Shown here piece after piece: positions 1-10,600 of a DNA stretch of 64,000 bases. The notes beneath the pieces were generated by a model. It saw only the letters and a program-made list of their open reading frames with translations, did not search any database and had not been told where the DNA came from. The first letter of the stretch is position 1. Every line of letters starts with the position of its first letter. The position numbers and the translations under genes were made by a program. The DNA is taken from assembly GCF_023856365.1 (NCBI RefSeq), contig NC_064555.1, forward strand, positions 21,028,254 to 21,092,253. The letters are read 5' to 3'. This DNA comes from Brienomyrus brachyistius. Taxonomy: Eukaryota > Chordata > Actinopteri > Osteoglossiformes > Mormyridae.

Positions 1-1421
1 TTCACATGGACTTTAAGGCTCTAATTTTCACATGGACTTTAGGGCTCTGATTTTCATAAGGACTTTAAGGCCCTGATTTTCACATGGACTTTAAGGCTCT
101 GATTTTCACATGGACTTCAGGGCCCTGATTTTCACAAGGACTTTAAGGCCCTGATTTTCACATGGACTTTAAGGCTCTAATTTTCACATGGACTTTAGGG
201 CCCTGATTTTCACATGGACTTCAAGGCTCTAATTTTCACATGGACTTCAGGGCCCTGATTTTCACATGGACTTTAAGGCTCTGATTTTCACATGGACTTT
301 AGGGCCCTGATTTTCACATGGACTTCAGGGCCCTGATTTTCACATGGACTTCAGGGCCCTGATTTTCACAAGGACTTTAAGGCTCTGATTTTCACATGGA
401 CTTCAGGGCCCTGATTTTCACAAGGACTTTAAGGCCCTGATTTTCACATAGACTTTAAGGCTCTGATTTTCACAAGGACTTTAAGGCCCTGATTTTCACA
501 AGGACTTTAAGGCCCTGATTTTCACAAGGACTTTAAGGCCCTGATTTTCACAAGGACTTTAAGGCCCTGATTTTCACAAGGACTTTAAGGCCCTGATTTT
601 CACAAGGACTTTAAGGCCCTGATTTTCACAAGGACTTTAAGGCTATAATTTTCACATGGACTTTAGGGCTCTGATTTTCATAAGGACTTTAAGGCCCTGA
701 TTTTCACAAGGACTTTAAGGCTCTAATTTTCACAAGGACTTTAAGGCTCTAATTTTCACATGGACTTTAGGGCTCTGATTTTCATAAGGACTTTAAGGCC
801 CTGATTTTCACATGGACTTTAAGGCTCTGATTTTCACATGGACTTCAGGGCCCTGATTTTCACAAGGACTTTAAGGCCCTGATTTTCACATGGACTTTAG
901 GGCCCTGATTTTCACATGGACTTTAAGGCTCTAATTTTCACATGGACTTCAGGGCCCTGATTTTCACATGGACTTTAAGGCTCTGATTTTCACATGGACT
1001 TTAGGGCCCTGATTTTCACATGGACTTCAGGGCCCTGATTTTCACATGGACTTCAGGGCCCTGATTTTCACATGGACTTCAGGGCTCTGATTTTCACATG
1101 GACTTCAGGGCTCTGATTTTCACATGGACTTCAGGGCCCTGATTTTCACATGGACTTCAGGGCCCTGATTTTCACATGGACTTCAGGGCCCTGATTTTCA
1201 CATGGACTTCAGGGCCCTGATTTTCACATGGACTTCAGGGCTCTGATTTTCACATGGACTTCAGGGCTCTGATTTTCACATGGACTTCAGGGCCCTGATT
1301 TTCACATGGACTTCAGGGCTCTGATTTTCACATGGACTTCAGGGCTCTGATTTTCACAAGGACTTTAAGGCTCTAATTTTCACATGGACTTCAAGGCTCT
1401 GATGTTCACATGGACTTCAAA
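1..1421. repeat. 26-bp minisatellite array, about 54 copies
   Basis: The array is head-to-tail copies of a 26-bp unit of the type TTTTCACATGGACTTTAAGG plus six more bases. Copies differ by a few recurring substitutions: CATGG/CAAGG/CATAAGG, CTTTAAGG/CTTCAGGG, and GCTCT/GCCCT. The array is already under way at base 1, so its left end is outside the window. The last copies degrade at about 1381-1421 (GATGTTCACATGG, then CTTCAAAGCC). Open frames running through it reflect the repeat and are not a gene. Confidence 0.97.
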
Positions 1422-2868
1422 GCCACCAGCCACAATTTTCATTGTGCTGCCGACGACAATCAGACGCACGGCAAAGAGAGATTCTGAGAGGCGTTTTGCT
1501 GGCACCGAACGTGCCCAGTCATCAGAGTGCCACCCCCATCTCTGTATTCCGCTTACAAAGTGTGTTTCTCTGTGACACTCATCTCAGAAGAGTGAACCTC
1601 TTAGTGCTACATCACATACTTATCCTGACCTTCAACAGCAGATAACCAGCTTTATGGACTTGAATTCTGCAAATGGATACAAAGAAATACAGTCAAACTC
1701 ATAGCAAATAAATTTATAGTATTTTCACTATTTGTGTACCTTAATAAGCAAGAAAATGTCATATCTTTGATAAATCAAATTAACATCCTCTAGCAGTTAT
1801 AACAGCAGAGAAAATTCAAGGCATTCTTTCTACAAGGGACATTAAATCCTTCTTTGTTTTTTGGGATGAAACACTTAATTAGTGCATTTAAAGTTAAATG
1901 ACAGCCTAAAATGTGACTATGCCATCACCGCACAACCAGTTAAAAGGATGTCAGACATGCACTGTTACATACTCTCCATGTCATAAAGGAAACTTATATT
2001 TTCATTTATAGTTGTTCAACTTTCCAATGCTTAACAAGAATAACAATTTTATGCAGTTTATGAAATAAATGGAAAAGTGGTAAAAACCTGTCGCGTGCAA
2101 AAAAGCCTTTTGACTGGTATTATATAATCTATGTCATGTAAGTTACTGTGGTTATTCAACTAAATAAAGGTGACTCAGCTTTGTATCAATGTGGCCTTTT
2201 TATTACCTAAGCAGGTATAAAAATGTATAGATAGTTACTCAGCCCTTTTGTTACAGGGCTGCCAACTATAGTCAGCTGGCTGCAGTGAGATTTTCCAATA
2301 TGAGACAAGCCTGCACACACATGTACATGTACTGTACGTGAGACTTTTATTACCTGGTAAATTTTCTGTATGGTTTGCAAACTACCCCAATGCTTTTGAT
2401 GCAGACAATTTTAGGCTTATAATGGAATAACATGGATTTGCCGTAAGACTGAGAGCCTGAAAGCAGGAGGGTCACGCCAGATGCATGAGAATCGGCAGCC
2501 CTGCTGTCATATACTTAGTGCCTTCGGCTTATTAAGATTAGCTGGGTTTCCTGAAGACGGCTAGTGGAGCAATGATGAATACGAACTACACTTCCATTCC
2601 ACAGAGGCCTGACCTCCAGCGCATTCAAACGCACGAGTTCAGCTGGAAGGCAGGTGTACACATGAACATGACTGGCTGTGCGCTGCACTCCTGCAGCCGC
2701 CCTGTTCCAGGACATTGTGTGAAAACACAAGGAAGCCAGTCGGAGGTCAGCAGCACCAATCGGATGGAAGCACATCTGGAATCTGACGAATGGCAGAGCT
2801 CTGCTGCTTAACCGGGAAACAACTGTGGAAAACAGATTTGTGTAAAATGGCCGACGCAACCCACTCAG

Positions 2869-2869
2869 T

Positions 2870-2899
<30 letters not shown>
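2869..2899. repeat. (TG)n microsatellite
   Basis: About 15 uninterrupted TG dinucleotides, ending in TATGTG. Confidence 0.95.
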
Positions 2900-2904
<5 letters not shown>

Positions 2905-3186
2905 ATTTTTCCTCTGTGGTTCTGAACTCCGCCGTTTAGCAGAAAGAGAGGAGAGTCAGAGTGAGTACTAAGAAAACCAAATCCTTCTGCAGGCCCTGGA
3001 GCCTGGGCCCTGTTTAAGAGATGAACCTCTGAGCCGATCTGCCCAACACACTTATATAATCTATCCATGCGGCAAACAGCAGTGATATATTACCAGCAAA
3101 GCATTATGTTATTCTCCACATTATACTACCTATGCTGGTATAGCTGTTGTACCATTTTGTCAGTGTGATTCAAAGTATCTTTATTG

Positions 3187-3232
3187 TGGATGGATGGATG
3201 GATGGATGGATGTACAGACAGATGGATGGATG
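3187..3232. repeat. (GGAT)n microsatellite
   Basis: About six GGAT units, a short break (TGTACAGACA), then three more units. Confidence 0.95.
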
Positions 3233-4390
3233 TAAATTATGACATTATTATAATAGCTAAACAACGTAATGGTTTGTATATGCTTGGTTATTTAATGAAT
3301 AATGTAAATTTATAAAGGCACCGTCCATGTTTAAAACATTGAGCCATCATTTCTGTCATGTTAAATTTCATATGAAATATGCTGTAATCATGGGGGGAGT
3401 CTGTCCCCCTGTTGTTCTTAAAAATATATTTATTTCCTACAGTTATATTAATCACATTATATTAATGACATTCTGGATCAAGAAAGAGTTTTAATTTCAC
3501 AATAAGAAAAATCAATGATGATATAACAGATTTCATTACAATGAATTTCATAACATTTAGACAGTTACGTCGGCTGGCTTTGAAATCGTGGTCCTGTTAT
3601 AATCATGGGCCACATATTTTGATACATAAATCGACAGGCATCCATTTTTTATTTCTTACGGCCTGGACGGTCTCCCCACCTGGCAAGCTGGACGTATTCG
3701 CATCTGCAGAGAACCATACCAGAGCCCTCATTTTGAGAGGTTAGTCTTTGATTCAGATCGGAATCGTTCTCTATGTTTTTTTGCTTGAGACACTTGCTGA
3801 TGCAGCCTGTTCCCCAGCATCCCCACCGCACCGTTTCCTGTTAATCTGCTCTTCAGTCCCCTCTCTAGTATTGATGAATATTCCTGCTTATTACACAATA
3901 GCCGCCTGCAAATGCTGCTTCAAAGTGCTTTCCTATCTACCGTGGCATATTACTGCTGCTACATATTTTCCTTTTTATTAAAACAAATAAAAGTGAGTAG
4001 TGTAATGCATGGGACATCTTCCGGTGTTCGCGTTAATCAATGCTTGTTTTTCACAAAGCAGTTTTTCCAGCCTTTCTCGTGCCGAATGCTGGTCTCCCTG
4101 ATAAACATGTGCTCCTCATAACATTCTGAACTGTAGCCATCCTTAAAACATTTCTTTTTGCCTGTTCTCTCGACTCCGTCTTACAGCAACCCCAGGCAAG
4201 ATGTTGGCTTGGGCCGTCTGGATAGCTGAGCAGTGACTAATATGTTTCTGGCGTACAGCAGTGTGGGGGGGGTGGGGGGAGTTCAGTACACATGTAGAAA
4301 ACAAGGGCTGAGAGGCTATTCTTAAGCGTAATATCTCCTTTTTCAAGGTGAATTTAGCGGTTTGTACCTGGGATCAGCAGTCTGCTAAAT

Positions 4391-4493
4391 GCATGGGACA
4401 GGCTGGGGGATGACAGGTCCACTGTGGCCGAGGGCCTATTTGCATGGGAGAGGCTGTGGGGTGACAAGTCCACCGTGGCCTGAGGGCCTATTT
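4391..4493. repeat. Tandem duplication of a 51-bp unit
   Basis: Two adjacent diverged copies start at 4391 and 4442. Each runs from GCATGGGA, through a GTCCAC(T/C)GTGGCC block, to GAGGGCCTATTT, with a terminal GCAT after the second copy. I see no coding meaning. Confidence 0.8.
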
Positions 4494-7241
4494 GCATCGT
4501 AGGCAGAAATTTCATTTTTAAATTCAGCAAAACCACCCTCTGAACCAAGATGGAAGATAAATTGCTATTTTCAAAGCAAATGAAAAAGTATGCTTTCTTT
4601 TAAAGTACCCTTTCATTTACACCAAACATTATTTCAGACCATTTCCCATTAATGAGTAGTAAAACCGACAAAGACAGCTTGCATTCAGATTGTGTTGCTG
4701 CCGCTCACTGTCACTGGCCGAGTGTCGATCACCTTCCCTGTTTCGTCGCACATGGATCTGAGTTCCCCTGCATGCACCTTTACTGGGGAGTTTAAACGCA
4801 TGAAATGGAAGCATCAATGCTCTTATCCTACAGTGATATTATAATTAGTAGCAAATACCACAAGTTTACTTATTTAAAAAAATCTACCTGGTACAAAAAC
4901 AAATATCCATCAATAATGTGTGCCCGGTGGCAGGCAGAGTTCTGGAATTCTGAATATATAATTTACAGTTAGGCTGGGATGTATTTTTGAGAATGTTACG
5001 TCAAGCATCACCTTAGACTTGGCCAGGCAAGAGGATCCCTGGCTTCATTGTTCCTGTTTCCATATTTAAAAAAATATATATTATTTAGAAGTTGTTTTTC
5101 TGTGGGAACCAAAACAAAAGATGTTCCCAAGCTTCCATGTTTTGCAAGGAACAGCAAAAATACCCCCAACATTCTGTTATTTTTCTCTTCACAGACACCC
5201 CCATCCCAGTAACCAGTTTGGTAACAGGACACTTTGCATGCAACTCATTGTATTAAAATGAGTGAAATCCAAGGGTAGATTTCTATTAATAATGATTTTT
5301 CAAAGGGCAGCCTAACATCAACCCAGCCTCAACAATCAGGAATTACATCCATTCCTGAAATTTCAGAGCGGATTTCACGTTATAGATTTTTATTTCCTCA
5401 ACTGGGGAATTAAAAACTTGGAGACACACTACAGACACTGGCCTGGATTCAATTATACGCAAACTATGCTTAGTCTTCTAGAACACAAAACACAACAGGG
5501 GCTTTTCGTACTTTTGACCAGAACTTTGGTATCTTCGAATGTGATTCTGCGGCTCACTGGCACACAATTAAAAAGTGAGCGCGGAAAAAGCACACAGGCA
5601 TTTTCCTGCGAAGCAAGCTGGCTGGGTGTATTCAGACCGATCTGTGTCATGACCATCGTGGCAAAGGAGACCCATCTGGGGTCGGTCTGTGTGGGGGAGG
5701 GGTGGGAGGGGGGCTGAGTGGGAGGGGGCAGTGAGAGTCATGGAGGTGCTACGTAATCATTAGAGCATAAGCAAAGCGGCTGTACTGTTTATGTGCTGTA
5801 ATGATCACATCCCCTACGACTAACCCTTCCCTCCCTGGCCAGTAGATGCTGCTTTTCCACTCCTACTTCCTCATAATGATTTACTTCTCTTCAGATTTCA
5901 GTACTTTGGTGCAATATTGTGCTAAATTGGCTATATGCTAATTTGTAGCCAGTTGTGTGTCAGCAGATTGTTGTAATATTTATTGTTATGAATGTGTAAC
6001 TGTGGTACCTGTAGTCACATCAACCCTAATCCCAGCATTTGGGATACCATCCTGAAAATACTTTTAAAATGTTCTACACCGTTGTTTTCCACTTCAGTGT
6101 TACTCGTATCTTGTTAGTTGAATGAAATGCCAGATTCCAGTCCATACAAGCAGGAATATTCAAACTCCATAAACTCTTTTGGGCTTTAATGGCAAGAAGC
6201 AAGTTCACAAATTGTGCATTTTTGAGATTTTTTGCAGGAAGCGCCGTATGGCATAATTTTCCAATCACTGCAAGAATTAATTGTATGTTTAAAACAATGA
6301 CAAATTTGACATAATGTGAAATTTATGAATCTGTGATTAATTTCGTTCATTTGCACTGTGGGTTCTGGTAGACTCTGAGGTGGCGTGCCCCTCCGGTTTG
6401 AAGCTGCACAAGATGAAATGCCTGGCCTAAAGACATGTCGAGTCCTGCTTCCAGGTAAGCTTCGCTTTGGAGAGAAAGAGAGCTGAAATTAGATCTCACT
6501 CACACCTGTCCTTTGCACACTTACTCCAAACCGTCTGCGGCAGAATCTTTCAAATTCCAGCACAAATTGGGGTTTGCCCCAGATTATCTTATTGCGATTT
6601 TCACAATATACCCCTCAAAACTGAACCGTGCTGTCATATCAATAAGCATCGGCCCTGATTGTGTTTAATGGGATGCTGTATGTCAATATAGCGTCCAATA
6701 ATAACATATCAATACAGTCATAAATTGCATTACATATTACGACCTGCCTCATTTTTTTGCGAAAAACTCATAATTTGTATGATTTTCTGAAATATTAATA
6801 TAACAATATTTTTTCCTTTTATAAAACTTGATTCATTTGAACCCTCAATTCTAAACACAATGTAAATATTTTATGAAAAATACAACGATTTCGGCGTATT
6901 ATGTAATAAAACATAAAGACAATATGACATATATAACGGTATAAAATATCAAATTAATATATATATTAAAGTATAAAATATATAAATGCCCTAATATCCT
7001 TTTCAACGAAAAGTTTTCTTTTTGTAAATCCGACTTATTTCTTTTCGGATCAGGGTTATTCTCGCGCGCACAATCAGAAGCCGGAGTCGCTGGACGGGTG
7101 ACGGCGACGCTCCTCTAGCAGCTGGACAGCTCCTGCAGTCCGAGCCGGAGAAGCGAGCCTGAGCCACATCCCCATCTGATGAGACCGGAGAAGTCGGAGA
7201 AAAAAAAAATAAAAGCTTTTCCCTTTTTAACAGAACGGTAC

Positions 7242-7275
7242 TGTCCACGTCCTCAAAAGAATGGATCTAATTAAA
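7242..7275 (+). promoter_or_regulatory. col1a2: Conserved upstream promoter block of col1a2
   Basis: The block TGTCCACGTCCTCAAAAGA followed by ATGGATCTAATT lies about 230 bp upstream of the inferred start of transcription. From memory, the human COL1A2 promoter has a nearly identical stretch (GTCCACGTCCTCAAA, then GAATGGA) at a comparable distance. The match across such evolutionary distance suggests a functional protein-binding site. No factor can be assigned from the sequence. Confidence 0.65.
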
Positions 7276-7398
7276 ACGTTGCCTTCGTCATCACAGTCCA
7301 TCCATTGGCAAAGGTCTTGGAGGAGGCTGGAGATAAAGCACCACATGACCATATGAAGTTGTTCTGGGATGGGAGTCATCTAGGATTTCTCTGCTCCT

Positions 7399-7403
7399 AT
7401 TGG
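7399..7403 (+). promoter_or_regulatory. col1a2: Inverted CCAAT box (ATTGG)
   Basis: ATTGG in the context CTCCTATTGGGCC lies about 82 bp before the inferred start site. Mammalian COL1A2 carries a CBF/NF-Y-bound inverted CCAAT box near -80, so position and orientation agree. Confidence 0.7.
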
Positions 7404-7448
7404 GCCAGAGGCTGATCCTTGACACGCAGACAAAGGACCCTCCTGCCG

Positions 7449-7456
7449 TATAAATA
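7449..7456 (+). promoter_or_regulatory. col1a2: TATA box of col1a2; start site near 7481
   Basis: TATAAATA in the context GCCGTATAAATAGAGCAGA is followed by TTTATTATTCTAGCATCACG. The human core promoter has the same layout (GCCGTATAAATAG, TTTATTATTTTAGCACCACG, from memory). The start site is therefore placed at the AGCATCACGG at about 7481, some 32 bp downstream. The 5' leader is then about 122 nt. Confidence 0.85.
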
Positions 7457-7574
7457 GAGCAGAATTGACTTTATTATTCTAGCATCACGGCAGCAGGTTT
7501 CTGCTCATTTGGAGTTACTCTTGTCACCAGAACTGTATGTCTACTTGAAGTAGTAAAAAAAAGAGGCACTGCAG

Positions 7575-7617
7575 CACAAGGAGTCTGCATGTCTGACTAG
7601 ACATGCTCAGCTTTGTG
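7575..7617 (+). promoter_or_regulatory. col1a2: Collagen 5' stem-loop spanning the start codon (LARP6-type)
   Basis: CACAAG (7575-7580) can pair with CTTTGTG (7611-7617). GCATGTCT (7587-7594) is perfectly complementary to AGACATGC (7599-7606), with a four-base loop GACT. The start ATG (7603-7605) sits in the descending strand of the inner helix. Mammalian COL1A1, COL1A2 and COL3A1 mRNAs carry such a structure, bound by LARP6 to coordinate translation. The flanking bulge sequences here also match the human form. A four-codon upstream frame (ATG TCT GAC TAG, 7589-7600) lies inside it. Confidence 0.85.
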
Positions 7618-7672
7618 GATACTCGGATTTTGTTGCTGCTTGCAGTAACTTCATACCTAGGATCATGCCAGT
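7603..7672 (+). CDS. col1a2: col1a2 exon 1: signal peptide
   Basis: The start is fixed by MLSFVDTR followed by the hydrophobic run ILLLLAVT, nearly identical to the human signal peptide, and by its place in the stem-loop. The exon ends in phase 1 at CAGT before GTAAGT (7673). Signal cleavage is expected around the Cys-Gln at residues 22-23. The leader holds two short upstream frames, ATG at 7537 (stop at 7546-7548) and ATG at 7589 (stop at 7598-7600). Confidence 0.95.
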
Positions 7673-10600
7673 GTAAGTCTGAAATGTGCTTTTGTGTTAC
7701 GAAGGATTTCAGGGTTTTGTGATGTAACTCTGAGGGATCTGTCTGCGCATAAGCTTGTGTTGATTCTGGGGGACTTGATTGAAAATGTCCAGGACAACTC
7801 TGGTTCTGAGGTCTTCCTGTCGCAGCCCGTATAAAAAAAACAGATGGATTCACGTTTTTCACGGATTTTTCATTTGTTCAGAGGATACAAGTTCCTGTAA
7901 ATATTGATACCTTTGAAATGAGAGACGGGACGTTGAATAACAAATCCTGGTTTTGAGTGTTAAGAACAGTGGAAATGTTAGGATGAAAAGTTTAGGTCTA
8001 ATGACATTTCTTCCAAGCGATTAAAAGTTTTGGGCGTTGTACCCCTTGCCTGCAGCCCGAAGGGGATGCTTTTTATTATACCGTTACTGAGAAGTGCCCC
8101 CTGGTGGCAGCTTCACTAAGAAGTAAATTTAGCAAATTAAACCTTAGGCTAATAAATCAGAGTAACTTTATCGTTACATATATCTTTATAAATGTAGCAT
8201 ACATACATTTACGATATATTTTCTTAGAATCCCTTAAAATGTGTTTTAGTACTATTCTTGTTTGTGTTCTTAATTATATTTAGGACTAAACGTGTAGAAG
8301 TAGAATTGGCATAAGACAATTGGCTAGCAATAGATCTGACGTGTCCTTTTAAAATTATTTTAGAATTATTACATTTATAACAACTTATATAACAACTCAA
8401 GGTGATTTGAATTGTTTTAATAGCGCCACCTGGTGGCTAAATAGGAATATCGTATAAATGCCACCTCACCGTCTCTTTTAACTCTTCAAAGCACTTGCTT
8501 AGCCTACTTTCCACATTATGTAATATTCATTGTTATGAATTTTAGAAATTGATATAAAGCTTATTGTATAAAATGTATGAATGTCGTTTTTTTCTCTTTT
8601 TTATCATTTTGGTGATTTATTCATTTTGGTGGTTTTCCTCCAAACAATTATAGGTAGCATAACCGTAATATTATGGGATATGTCTAAATACGGTGGTGAC
8701 CTAACCATAGATCCAAGCACAGTATCCCTGGCCTGTTATTAAGTGTTAGCCGGAGGATGTGATGTCTTTTCTTTTTAAAGAGAGTGAGTAGCGCTAGACG
8801 CTGATTAACCTCTGTGAAGATGTTGTTTAGTGTTTAATTGTACTTGGCGGCTCCACAAAGATCCATGAAATTTCCTTACCACTATTTCAAGCCTTGGATT
8901 TGCGCAGATGCTGCTCACTCCTGGAGTCTTTCTGAAGTCCCGAATTAACCCTCGCAGACCCAGAGTTTAAACCTCTAAACTGAAAACAGACAAAGGAGTT
9001 AACAGGGCAGGCCTAGACACAAATAGTCTTCTTTTGATTTTCTAAGCCGTGCTGAATAATAGCAAGAAGCCGCACGCCGAGTCATGTTCACGGGACAATG
9101 AGCTGAATCCTGGCAGCGAGGATGCCGAGATGTTGACGTCTATGACAGCCAGCTGTCTCTGCCATTAATCATTCCTCTGATTCCTTGCTCCTGTAACTTG
9201 TCTAGCTTAACACATTTTGACAGCAATATAGATATTATTGAATAGAACAGCTGGCAACCTGGAGGTTAAGAATACAGATTACCAAGCTGACGCATCAAAT
9301 CCCAGAGGGCAGAGAGCATCTGCCAAACACCTAATGACTCGTTTTTGCAACTGGTCTAGTTATGTTTATATACAGCTAGTGTGTGGAAACTAACCAGGAA
9401 ATGAGTCACATGAGTCAGTTTTGTCTTAATGCATTTTTTATTGAAAATGTTATGTTATAGCTTTTAAATAATGAAAATAAGCATAATGTTGTAACTGACT
9501 TTGTGCATTTCATTTCTATCAGTGTTATGTCACATATTAAATGACATTTTCCCTTCTCTTCTCTCCTCACATTCATTTTCACAGTGAGACGGGTTAGTAC
9601 ATCAGAGATCATTTTACTTATGAGAATATCATGGCTGAAATGCATTTACCTTTGCTCACGTCTGTCCTTTTGGAATCAGTCCATTGTGATATTCAGTGGC
9701 CGATTCTTGCAATCTCAGCAATGAAAGCACTGAAGAAGAAGAAAATTCTGGCCAGCTGCCTTTCTTGCCATGTAGGAGAAAAGCAAATGCTGATTGGCTA
9801 CAGCGAGTGTCAGTAAACTGAAGTACCACCCACTGATCGTGTCCCTGAGGGTGGGACCAGGCATTTTGAAAAGAATACACCGGACCTTCTAATATGAAAT
9901 GCCTTGATGGAGATTGCAGAAAACTGTTTATTTGAATATCACAAAAGACTAGTAACAAATTGCAGCTTATAAAGGGGCAAGATACATTTCTGCATGGTTA
10001 AGCGACGCATTGCTGCATATGAGTTTTCTAGATTCAGCCACATACGTATTACCCGGGGGTCTCTGACTCTGGTCCTGGGGGGCTACCGTCCAGGAGGTTT
10101 TCTATCCTAACTGGTTTCTGATGAGCCACACCTGCTCTCAGGTGAATATCAGGAACAGGTGTGGCTCATCAGAAGCCAAGTGGGACAGAAACCCTACTGG
10201 ACGGTAGCCCTCCAGGACCGGAGTTGGAGACTCCTGGTGTAACCTATATATCATGCCCCTTGAGGTGTATTTCTGTAATTATATTTGCTTTGGCCTGTAC
10301 CTGCATATGGCTATAAATACCCAGAGTTTTATTCTGTGCAATGCGATTAATGCATGCATGCTTTTTTGGGTACAAACAGGCTTGCATGGTGAAAGGCGTA
10401 CATTGCATGTGACAATGGTAAATAACAAGCCAGCATATTCCGTTACATAAGAAATGGGCAAATTAAAACAAGTCACAGTTGTTTCTTTGCCTTTCCTAAT
10501 AGGATGGATTGATGGTGAGCATTTCTTATGTACAACACAATATGTGAAATATGGCTTGAAAGATAGTAAATATCGTTATGGTGTTGGGGGTATATCATGC

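Larger units (their letters stand above)
1422..7235. other. Intergenic DNA upstream of col1a2
   Basis: I found no exon, RNA gene or convincing coding frame here. The longest frames (about 100-114 codons at 2515-2859 and 5418-5717) have no recognisable protein content. The stretch holds a TG run, a GGAT run, a 51-bp tandem duplication and AT-rich sequence. Because it lies directly upstream of a highly expressed collagen gene, distal enhancers are plausible, but none can be pointed to from sequence alone. Confidence 0.7.

Noticed and set aside
1..1421. CRISPR-like regular repeats
   Set aside because: The 26-bp units follow each other directly with no unique spacers, and the setting is a vertebrate genome. 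It is a minisatellite.
10503..10514. 12-bp exon joined directly to col1a2 exon 1
   Set aside because: The junction would make TGA in frame. It is kept only as a partner of a second micro-exon.
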